From: CADEFF01 sp964569315
Lineage (GTDB): Bacteria > Pseudomonadota > Alphaproteobacteria > Dongiales > Dongiaceae
Reading direction: 5' to 3'
Length of the DNA: 50,826 nucleotides
NCBI GenBank assembly: GCA_964569315.1
Contig: CAZMUZ010000013.1
Span: 1 to 50,826, forward strand
The first letter of the stretch is position 1, and every line of letters begins with the position of its first letter. The translations under genes were made by a program, and so were the position numbers. Positions 44,484 through 50,826 of the stretch are shown here, one piece after another. Below the pieces are notes generated by a model. The model saw only the letters and a list, made by a program, of their open reading frames with translations, was not told the origin of the DNA and searched no databases.

Positions 44484-45062
44484 ATGACCATCGCTGCGGA
44501 AACCCCGACCGAGGGCCGGCTTCCGGAAATCGCCGGAGAACGCCATCTCCTGATCGTCGATGACGATGCGCCGTTCCGCCAGCGTCTCGCGCTCGCGATG
44601 GAGCGGCGCGGCTTTCGGGTGGCGCAGGCCGAGAACATGGCGAGCGGCATCGCGGCGGCGCGTGCGAACCCGCCCGCCTTCGCGGTGGTGGATCTTCGCC
44701 TCACCGACGGCAGCGGCCTCGAAGTGGTGACCGCGATCCGCGGCGCGCGCCCCGATTCGCGCATCGTGGTGCTGACCGGCTACGGCAATATCGCGACCGC
44801 GGTCGCCGCGGTGAAATCGGGCGCGGTCGACTATCTCTCGAAGCCGGCCGATGCGGATGCGGTCGAGGCGGCGCTGCTGCAGCGCGAAGGCACCCTGCCG
44901 CCGCCGCCCGAGCAGCCCATGACGGCGGAGCGGGTGCGCTGGGAGCATATCCAGCGGGTCTACGAGCAGTGCGACCGCAACGTCTCCGAGACGGCGCGCC
45001 GCCTGCGCATGCATCGCCGGACCTTGCAGCGCATCCTGCAGAAATACGCGCCGAAGGCCTGA
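44484..45062 (+). CDS. regA: Redox response regulator, RegA/PrrA/ActR type
   Basis: A 192-residue regulator. The receiver domain has the acidic pair LLIVDDDAPF, the phospho-acceptor D70 in VVDLRLTDGSG, the threonine in VVLTGYGN and the lysine in YLSKPADAD. A proline-rich linker (LPPPPEQP) leads to a Fis-type DNA-binding helix-turn-helix, CDRNVSETARRLRMHRRTLQRIL region, nearly invariant in this family. RegA controls photosynthesis, nitrogen, carbon and respiratory genes in relatives; which of these apply here is not visible. It is 24 bases downstream of regB. Confidence 0.95.
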   Translation: MTIAAETPTEGRLPEIAGERHLLIVDDDAPFRQRLALAMERRGFRVAQAENMASGIAAARANPPAFAVVDLRLTDGSGLEVVTAIRGARPDSRIVVLTGYGNIATAVAAVKSGAVDYLSKPADADAVEAALLQREGTLPPPPEQPMTAERVRWEHIQRVYEQCDRNVSETARRLRMHRRTLQRILQKYAPKA

Positions 45063-45106
45063 CGCGGGCCGCGTCCTCCGAATACGGAAGGCCGGGAAAG
45101 CCGCGC

Positions 45107-46333
45107 TCAGGCGCGGCGGGCGACGGGGCGTGCCGGCTCGCGCAGGAGCCGGTCGAAATACCGGCCCTGGAACATGGCGATGCCGAGCTGCTCGCCGACG
45201 GCCAGCGCCTGTGCCGTGTCGCAGTGGCACATGATGACGCGGTCGCGGCCGATCGATTCGATCGCGGTCTTGAGCCGCGCGCCGGTCGGCGCGTCGAGAT
45301 CGCCGGCGAGGTCCGGACCCCAGTCGAGCTTGATGAGATCGACGGCGAGCCAGTCGCGGTCGATCAGCGGCAGCAGGAGCGGCTTCACCCCGTCCAGGCA
45401 GAGCTTGTAGCCGCGGCCCTTCAGCCAGTCGCGCGCGAACATGAAGCTGCTGGGGTCGGCGAAGATGTCGATCATCTGGAGCTCGATGACGGCGGCGCGG
45501 GCGCGCGCGGCGCCGACCTCGCGATCGAAATCCTGGAAGATGGGCCCGAGCGTCGTCGAGACGTTGAGATTGAGCGCGAAGCCGCTCGCCGGGTCGAGCT
45601 CGTCGCGATGCATCAGCGTCGCCAGCACGCGCTGGTCGAGCAGCCGGGTCAGATGCTGGAAGAGCCAGCGGTCGCCGCGGAGATCGGTGCCCGGCATGAC
45701 GGCGCGGGCGAGCTCGTCGATCGAGACGTAGATCTCCTGCATCAGCGGCTCGGGCGTCCGTCCGGGCGCCACGAAACAGATAGGCTGGCGCCGGATCAGG
45801 AAGCTGAGATCGGCGGCGTCGATCGCGCGCTCGATCTGGGCGAGGCGGCGCGAATCCATGGGCGCGCTCGCGGGCCGGGCCTGCTCGGCCGATTTCATGC
45901 GGTGGAGGCGGGCTTCGCTCTCGAGCCCGTCGGCGACGCGCTTCAGCGCGGCGTAGTCCTCCTCGAGCGCGTACCAGGAACAGAACTCACTGAGATCGTC
46001 GCCGCCCGCCTGCAGCAACGGGTCGTGCGCGAAGAGATAGCGGAGTTTCTGCACCACCGCCTCGAGATCGACGACGCCGACACCCTTGGCGATGAAGACG
46101 AGATCGTCGTTGCCGATGCGGAACAGCCCGCCGTCGAACTTCTTCGTCAGCATGTCGAAGCAGGAACAGGCGATGCGCAGATGGTGCTCGCGCCGGTTAT
46201 GGGGCTGCAGGCGCGACAGATGCATGTGGATCGCCCGCCGCCCCTCGCGATAGCGGTCGAGCCGCTGGATGTAATCCAGAAGTAGCTGTTCCTGGGAAGG
46301 ATCCCGGCTCTGGGCGCGTTCGTTCACGGCCAT
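45107..46333 (-). CDS. Degenerate EAL-domain protein
   Basis: A 408-residue cytoplasmic protein without membrane segments. The N-terminal 170 residues are an unassigned domain. The C-terminal half follows the EAL fold: the opening RRQPICFVAPG, an asparagine strand FALNLNVS, a glutamate strand AVIELQMIDIF, the VDLIKLDWG strand and the closing MFQGRYFD. The EAL motif itself is missing (MQEIYVS). The DDFGTG loop is reduced to LCLDGVKP, and the glutamate of the AEGVE strand is replaced (VIMCHCDT). It is therefore unlikely to hydrolyse c-di-GMP, but it could bind a nucleotide or a protein. It lies 19 bases downstream of the LapG-like gene, on the same strand. Confidence 0.75.
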   Translation of the reverse strand: MAVNERAQSRDPSQEQLLLDYIQRLDRYREGRRAIHMHLSRLQPHNRREHHLRIACSCFDMLTKKFDGGLFRIGNDDLVFIAKGVGVVDLEAVVQKLRYLFAHDPLLQAGGDDLSEFCSWYALEEDYAALKRVADGLESEARLHRMKSAEQARPASAPMDSRRLAQIERAIDAADLSFLIRRQPICFVAPGRTPEPLMQEIYVSIDELARAVMPGTDLRGDRWLFQHLTRLLDQRVLATLMHRDELDPASGFALNLNVSTTLGPIFQDFDREVGAARARAAVIELQMIDIFADPSSFMFARDWLKGRGYKLCLDGVKPLLLPLIDRDWLAVDLIKLDWGPDLAGDLDAPTGARLKTAIESIGRDRVIMCHCDTAQALAVGEQLGIAMFQGRYFDRLLREPARPVARRA

Positions 46334-46352
46334 CGGCTCCGCTGCGGTTTCC

Positions 46353-47021
46353 TCAAGACTTGGCCCGGAAGAGCCACCAGCCCCGGTCGTTCACCGCATA
46401 GACCGGCTGATAGTGGTGGATGCTGGAGGCCGGCACGACGCTCTTGATCTGGTTGTCGAGCACCATCGGCGTGTCGCCGACATCGACCACGAGGATCGCG
46501 TGCGCGAGGCCGAGATTGAGGTCGTTCAGCACGACGATCCGCATGATGTCGCTCGAGACGCCGAGCGCCTTCAGCGCCATGAATTTCGAGATCGCGTAGT
46601 CCTCGCAATCCCCGTTCTTGCGCAGGAACTGGAACGGCGTCGCCCAGTAGTCCGGCTTGTTCCAGTTGATCGGGTCGATGATATAGGGATGCTTGTTCAT
46701 CGCGCTGTTGATCTTCTTCACCTGGGTCGCCAGATCGGCGCTCTGCAGGCTGTCGCGCAGCGCTTCCCATGACTTCTTGTTGCAGTTGTCGCAGGCGCCC
46801 TCTTCCTTCTGGAAGCGGTCCATCACGCCGCGCCATTTCGGGAACATCTTGAGGCTGGTGGAATGCAGCGTCTTGCTGCCGAAGACGTCGGGCTGGAACG
46901 ACGCCGCATCGGCGCGTCCGACGAGCAACAGGCCGGCGAGGAACAGCACGAGCAGCAGCACGACCAGGTCGCGCCACCGCAATATTCCGTCGAACCGCCT
47001 GGACTGCGTGATCATCATCAT
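46353..47021 (-). CDS. LapG-type transglutaminase-like cysteine protease (BTLCP family)
   Basis: A 222-residue exported protein. A hydrophobic segment at residues 19-35 ends in GRADAAS, consistent with a signal peptide. The catalytic triad of the family is visible: C139 in NGDCEDYAISKF, H174 in LGLAHAILVVD and D189 in VLDNQ. LapG cleaves large adhesins near their N-terminus in the periplasm, releasing biofilm cells when c-di-GMP is low. An additional cysteine pair (CDNC at 77-80) is present. Three ATG codons in a row start at 47021; the frame is open further upstream. It is divergent from the HD-GYP-like gene. Confidence 0.88.
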   Translation of the reverse strand: MMMITQSRRFDGILRWRDLVVLLLVLFLAGLLLVGRADAASFQPDVFGSKTLHSTSLKMFPKWRGVMDRFQKEEGACDNCNKKSWEALRDSLQSADLATQVKKINSAMNKHPYIIDPINWNKPDYWATPFQFLRKNGDCEDYAISKFMALKALGVSSDIMRIVVLNDLNLGLAHAILVVDVGDTPMVLDNQIKSVVPASSIHHYQPVYAVNDRGWWLFRAKS

Positions 47022-47106
47022 CGTTCGAGAGGCTCCGGCTCGGCTCGGTGCTGGAAATATCGGTTCGGATCGCGCTCGATCCTTCCTCGACGATCCCAAA
47101 TCGCGC

Positions 47107-47121
47107 TTAACGCCGCGTTAA
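47107..47121. promoter_or_regulatory. CtrA-like binding site TTAA-N7-TTAA
   Basis: TTAA (47107-47110), seven bases and TTAA (47118-47121) match the consensus for the cell-cycle regulator CtrA exactly. A second half-like match (TTAA at 47142-47145, then TAGA after seven bases) follows. The site lies in the 177-base divergent space between the LapG-like gene and the HD-GYP-like gene, an AT-rich patch in GC-rich DNA. Confidence 0.5.
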
Positions 47122-47198
47122 TTTCTAACGCCGTAACTTGGTTAAACGGTCGTAGATATTGTAGAAATGGCCGTGGCGAGCGGACGGGCGGGGGTCCT

Positions 47199-49328
47199 AT
47201 GTCGGTGCGGGATATCGATCAGCAGGCGGCGCAGGAGCGGCGCCGCGCCGGCTTCGGCGCGATATTGGGGTTCCTGCTGCTCGTCGGCATCGCCGTCGCC
47301 GGCGTGATCCTCGTGCTCCGCTTCGTCGATGCGGAGCGGCAGCGCGACATGACCTCCCTGCAGGTCCGCCTGGGCATCGTCGCGGACAGCCGCAAGGCCG
47401 CGGTCGAGACCTGGCTCCAGACGCAGTTCGCCGACCTCAAGAAGCTCGCCGACAATCCGGCGCTGCAGATCTATATGACGCAGCTCGTCAGCGGGAACGC
47501 CACGCCGGGCGGCCTCGACGAGGAGACCGGCGAGCAGGAACCGCCGGCCGAAGCGCAATATCTCATGAACCTGCTGCTGGTCTCGGCCGATCGGTCGGGC
47601 TACGGCCTGCCCGTCCCGTCCGAGGTGGGCGCCAATCTTCCGCGCACGCGGACCGCAGGGCTGGCGCTGCTCGACCCGAAGGGGAGGGTGCTGGTGGCGA
47701 CGCCCGGGATGCCGCCGATCGAGGGTCGCATCGCGAGCTTCGTGTCGGCGCTGAAGCCGGTCGGCGCGCAGCTTCTCGACCTCTATATGGACGCAACGGA
47801 GAAGCCCGCCATGGGCTTCGTCCAGCCGGTCTATGCGGTGCAAGGCAATACCGACGCGACCTCGCTGGTCGGATTCGTGTTCGGCATCAAGCAGGTCGCC
47901 GAGGAACTCTATCCCCTGCTGCGCCAGCCGGGCGAGACCAACGCCAGCGCCGACGTGCTGCTGGTGCGGGTCAACGGCGCCGTCATCGAATATATCTCGC
48001 CGCTCGCAGACGGCACCGCGCCGCTCGGGTTGCGGCTCAATCGCGACACCCCTGATCTCGACACCGCGGCCGCCCTCGAGCAGGAGGCCGGCTTTACGCA
48101 GGCCTCGAACTATGCGGGGCATGAGGTGCTGGCGGCGTCGCGGGCGATCTCGGGCGCGCCCTGGACGCTCGTCTATACGGTCGATCGCGACGAGGCGATG
48201 GCGGCGAGCGACGAGCGCGCCAGGCGTCTGCTGGTCATCCTGCTGCTCGTGGTCGGTCTCTTCGGCATCGTGGTGCTGGCGACCTGGTTCTACGGCAGCT
48301 CGCGCCGCGCGGCCGATGCGGCGGAACGGCTGCGTCATACCGCCGACCGGCTCGAGGCGCAGCGCCGCCTGCTGCAGCTCGTTACCGACAATCAGCCGAC
48401 GTCGATCGCCATCATCGATGCCGAAGGCCGCTACCGCTTCGCCAACCGCACGGCCGCCAAGAAGGTCGGCCTCGAATCCGAGGACGTGGTGGGGAAGCCG
48501 GTCGCCAATGTCGTCGGTCCGGCGGCGGCGAAGCAGGTGCTGGCGCTCGCCGAGCAGGCGCTCGCCCGCAACGAGCGCGAGAGCGAGATCCGGCGCGATC
48601 CGACCGATCTCGGCGAGCGCATCATCCAGGTCACGCACATCCCGATGAGCGGGCTCGAGGGCGAGGGCGCCGCGGTGCTCGCCGTCGAGGAGGATCTGAC
48701 CGACGCCTTCCGCGAGCGCGAGCGCCGGGTGCGGCTCGAGCAGCAGCTCGTCCGCTCGCTGGTCGGCATCGTCGACCGGCGCGATCCGTTTGCGGCCGAG
48801 CATTCGGCGCGGGTCGCGCGACTCGCCCATGAGGTCGCGACGGAGATGGGGCTGACGCCGACCGAGATCCTGACGGCGGAAACGGCGGGACAACTCCTCA
48901 ATCTCGGCAAGATCCTGATCGAGCAGGAGCTGCTGACCCGCACCGGCTCGCTCAGCGAGGACGAGCGCAAGCAGGTGCGGCGCGCCATGCTGGCGAGCGC
49001 CGATCTCCTGACCGGCGTGGAGTTCGACGGGCCGGTGGTCGACACGCTCCGCCAGTCGCTCGCGCAATGGGACGGCAAGGGCCTGCCGGAAGGTCTCGCC
49101 GGCGAGCAGATTCTCCCGAGCGCCCGGGTCGTGGCGCTCGCCAACGCGGTGGTCGGCATGCTGAGCCGCCGCGCCCATCGCCCGCCGCTGTCGAGCGACG
49201 CGGTGATCGCCGCCGTGCAGGCCGATGCCGGCCGCGCCTTCGACCGCCGCGTCGTCGCCGCCTTCGTCAATTTCATGGACAATCGCGGCGGCCGCGAAGA
49301 ATGGGGCAAGCAGGCCGGCCCGGGCTGA
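47199..49328 (+). CDS. Membrane sensor with PAS and degenerate HD-GYP domain
   Basis: A 709-residue protein. Transmembrane helix 1 (about 20-42) and helix 2 (about 345-368) enclose a periplasmic Cache-like sensor. A PAS domain follows (about 385-500, DNQPTSIAIIDAEGRYRFAN) and a C-terminal HD-GYP fold (about 520-690). The first histidine is kept (AEHSARVA, about H535), but the HDxGK motif is changed to LNLGK, the HHE motif is lost (QSLAQWDGKG) and GYP is GLP. It is therefore probably a non-hydrolytic sensor or c-di-GMP receptor. ATG 47199 is used; frames further upstream run into the divergent promoter. Confidence 0.82.
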   Translation: MSVRDIDQQAAQERRRAGFGAILGFLLLVGIAVAGVILVLRFVDAERQRDMTSLQVRLGIVADSRKAAVETWLQTQFADLKKLADNPALQIYMTQLVSGNATPGGLDEETGEQEPPAEAQYLMNLLLVSADRSGYGLPVPSEVGANLPRTRTAGLALLDPKGRVLVATPGMPPIEGRIASFVSALKPVGAQLLDLYMDATEKPAMGFVQPVYAVQGNTDATSLVGFVFGIKQVAEELYPLLRQPGETNASADVLLVRVNGAVIEYISPLADGTAPLGLRLNRDTPDLDTAAALEQEAGFTQASNYAGHEVLAASRAISGAPWTLVYTVDRDEAMAASDERARRLLVILLLVVGLFGIVVLATWFYGSSRRAADAAERLRHTADRLEAQRRLLQLVTDNQPTSIAIIDAEGRYRFANRTAAKKVGLESEDVVGKPVANVVGPAAAKQVLALAEQALARNERESEIRRDPTDLGERIIQVTHIPMSGLEGEGAAVLAVEEDLTDAFRERERRVRLEQQLVRSLVGIVDRRDPFAAEHSARVARLAHEVATEMGLTPTEILTAETAGQLLNLGKILIEQELLTRTGSLSEDERKQVRRAMLASADLLTGVEFDGPVVDTLRQSLAQWDGKGLPEGLAGEQILPSARVVALANAVVGMLSRRAHRPPLSSDAVIAAVQADAGRAFDRRVVAAFVNFMDNRGGREEWGKQAGPG

Positions 49329-49431
49329 TCCGGGTCGCCCGGGGTTCGCCCGAGCCGAGGAAACCCGCGCGCGCCCTGCCTTTCCACGTCGAGCATCCCC
49401 CGGACGCGCCGGATCGCCTAGATTTGGGCGC

Positions 49432-50151
49432 ATGGACGCGACCGAGGAGACATCGCTTCGGGTGCCGGAAGGCCGCGCGGTCTATGCGATCGGCGACATC
49501 CATGGCTGCCTTGCGCCGCTCGAGCGTCTGGAGCGAAGGATCCTGGCGGATGCCACGGCGCGCGGCGCAAAAGAACGGATCATCGTCTATCTCGGCGACT
49601 ATATCGATCGCGGGCCCGATTCGGCCGGCGTGCTCGACCATCTGATCGAACGGCCTCTGCCGGGCTTCCGCGCGATTCATCTCTGCGGCAACCACGAAGA
49701 CTACATGCTCCGCTTCCTCGCCGATCCGTCGGTCGGGTCCGACTGGCATCGCAACGGCGGCGATGCGACGCTCGGGAGCTACGGGCTCGATCCGGTCCAT
49801 GAATGGGGCCGGCTCCGCGCCGAGCTCGCCCGCACCCTGCCGATCCGGCACCGCGCCTTCCTGGAGGGGCTGCAGCTCTTTCATGTCGAAGGCGATTATC
49901 TCTTCGTCCATGCCGGCATCCGGCCCGGCCTGCCGCTCGAACGCCAGTCCCGCGAGGATCTGCTATGGATCCGGGGCAGCTTCCTCAATTCCGATCTCCG
50001 GCACGAGAAGATCGTCGTGCATGGCCATTCGATCACGCGAGACGCGGATATCCGTCCGAACCGCATCGGCATCGACACCGGCGCCTTCATGTCGGGCCGG
50101 CTCACCTGCCTCGCGCTCGAAGGCACGGAACGCCGGCTGCTGAGCAGCTAG
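49432..50151 (+). CDS. Metallophosphoesterase (serine/threonine phosphatase type)
   Basis: A 239-residue calcineurin-like phosphatase with all family metal motifs in order: GDIHGCL near residue 20, GDYIDRGPDS, GNHEDYM and the later VHAGI and VHGHSI. It resembles bacterial PrpA/PrpB and ApaH-type enzymes; the substrate (phosphoprotein or dinucleotide) is not determined by sequence. No signal peptide is seen, so it is cytoplasmic. ATG 49432 gives the standard N-terminus. Confidence 0.9.
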   Translation: MDATEETSLRVPEGRAVYAIGDIHGCLAPLERLERRILADATARGAKERIIVYLGDYIDRGPDSAGVLDHLIERPLPGFRAIHLCGNHEDYMLRFLADPSVGSDWHRNGGDATLGSYGLDPVHEWGRLRAELARTLPIRHRAFLEGLQLFHVEGDYLFVHAGIRPGLPLERQSREDLLWIRGSFLNSDLRHEKIVVHGHSITRDADIRPNRIGIDTGAFMSGRLTCLALEGTERRLLSS

Positions 50152-50344
50152 GTCTCGCCAAACAGCGCTAGCGACAAAAGACCCTCCGGTTCTTTACCAT
50201 TCCCATACCGCCGCCGGGCGAGCTTGCCGGGCGGTTCGACGCGAGGGGCCGGGGCCGCCGCGGGTCGAAGGACATCGCCCGTCGCGGGTAGGAGTCGCGG
50301 ATACCAACCGCAGGACGGGCGCCGGAAGGGGCGAAGAGGGGACA

Positions 50345-50826
50345 ATGGCGATGATGCTGCGAAAGCGCGTCCTGGTGACGGGCGGCGCCGGGTTTCTCGG
50401 CTCGCATCTCTGCGAGCGGCTGCTGGCCGAGGGCGCCGATGTGCTGTGCCTCGACAACTTCTTCACCGGCACCAAGGACAATGTCGCGCATCTGCTCGGC
50501 AATCCGCATTTCGAGCTGATGCGGCACGACGTGACCTTTCCGCTCTATGTCGAGGTGGACGAGATCTACAACCTCGCCTGCCCCGCCTCGCCGATCCACT
50601 ACCAGCACGATCCGGTGCAGACGACGAAGACCTCGGTGCATGGCGCCATCAACATGCTGGGGCTCGCCAAGCGGCTGCGTGCCAAGGTGTTCCAGGCCTC
50701 GACCAGCGAGGTCTATGGCGACCCGGACATCCACCCGCAACCGGAGAGCTACCGCGGCAACGTGAACCCGATCGGGCCGCGCGCCTGCTACGACGAGGGC
50801 AAGCGCTGCGCCGAGACGCTGTTCTT
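50345..50826 (+). CDS. UDP-glucuronate decarboxylase / NAD-dependent sugar epimerase (3' partial)
   Basis: The first 160 residues of an extended SDR enzyme that continues past the window. The NAD motif TGGAGFLGSHL, the strand CLDNFFTGTKDNV, the YNLACPASPIHYQ segment, ASTSEVYGDP and the catalytic YDEGK are as in UDP-xylose synthase (UXS), which converts UDP-glucuronate to UDP-xylose. It is therefore probably a cell-surface sugar enzyme. AGAGGGGAC lies at good spacing before ATG 50345. About 190 bases of non-coding DNA separate it from the phosphoesterase gene and must hold its promoter. Confidence 0.9.
   Translation, partial: MAMMLRKRVLVTGGAGFLGSHLCERLLAEGADVLCLDNFFTGTKDNVAHLLGNPHFELMRHDVTFPLYVEVDEIYNLACPASPIHYQHDPVQTTKTSVHGAINMLGLAKRLRAKVFQASTSEVYGDPDIHPQPESYRGNVNPIGPRACYDEGKRCAETLF

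Overview
The window is a high-GC, gene-dense chromosomal segment of an alphaproteobacterium, most likely from the Rhodospirillales or a close relative. The evidence is the gene order coaBC-ubiB-ubiE / mutM / enoyl-CoA hydratase / rpsT / dnaA-dnaN-recF-gyrB, an alphaproteobacterial-type DnaA, a RegB/RegA redox two-component pair and a CtrA-like TTAA-N7-TTAA site. The organism is inferred from gene content and order only. A run of 10 Ns flanked by sequence of two different origins shows that this is a draft assembly.

Layout. 1-4.1 kb: the end of an Fe-S (CCG-domain) protein with a DUF3501 gene, a P-loop kinase and a secreted SH3 protein on the minus strand, then a 2-hydroxyacid dehydrogenase. 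4.2-10.7 kb (minus strand): a sulfur block (moeB/thiF-like, cysK, an Rrf2 regulator) downstream of dut and coaBC, then ubiB and ubiE. 10.7-20.9 kb (plus strand): mutM, a small secreted protein, enoyl-CoA hydratase, rpsT, a 736-base stretch without genes, rhodanese, dnaA, dnaN, recF and gyrB. This is the replication-initiation and DNA-maintenance core. 21-25.2 kb (minus strand): a translationally coupled operon of two double-GNAT acetyltransferases and a TPR/GT41 (SPINDLY/OGT-like) glycosyltransferase, whose 3' part is broken by the assembly gap and a stray piece of an SDR gene.

25.3-35.7 kb: a class A penicillin-binding protein, a Bcr/CflA-type efflux pump, a VOC protein / phosphodiesterase-like enzyme / family 2 glycosyltransferase operon, a YgjP-type metallopeptidase, an AraC-type alkyltransferase regulator and small envelope or metal-related genes. 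35.8-38.6 kb: late cobalamin assembly (cobC-like phosphatase, cobS, cobT). 38.6-45 kb: a YcaQ-type DNA glycosylase, a Ca2+/H+ antiporter, an ABC-2 exporter and RegB/RegA. 45.1-49.3 kb: a degenerate EAL protein and a LapG-type cysteine protease, divergent from a membrane PAS/HD-GYP-like protein. 49.4 kb to the end: a metallophosphoesterase and the start of a UDP-glucuronate decarboxylase gene.

Most of the window is conserved housekeeping DNA. The least explained parts are the four-GNAT/GT41 operon, the divergent pair of catalytically degenerate c-di-GMP-type proteins around a LapG-like protease with a CtrA-like site between them, a MutM whose zinc finger lacks its fourth cysteine, and a perfect inverted repeat over the predicted dnaN promoter. 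I saw no CRISPR array, prophage, insertion sequence, tRNA or rRNA gene.
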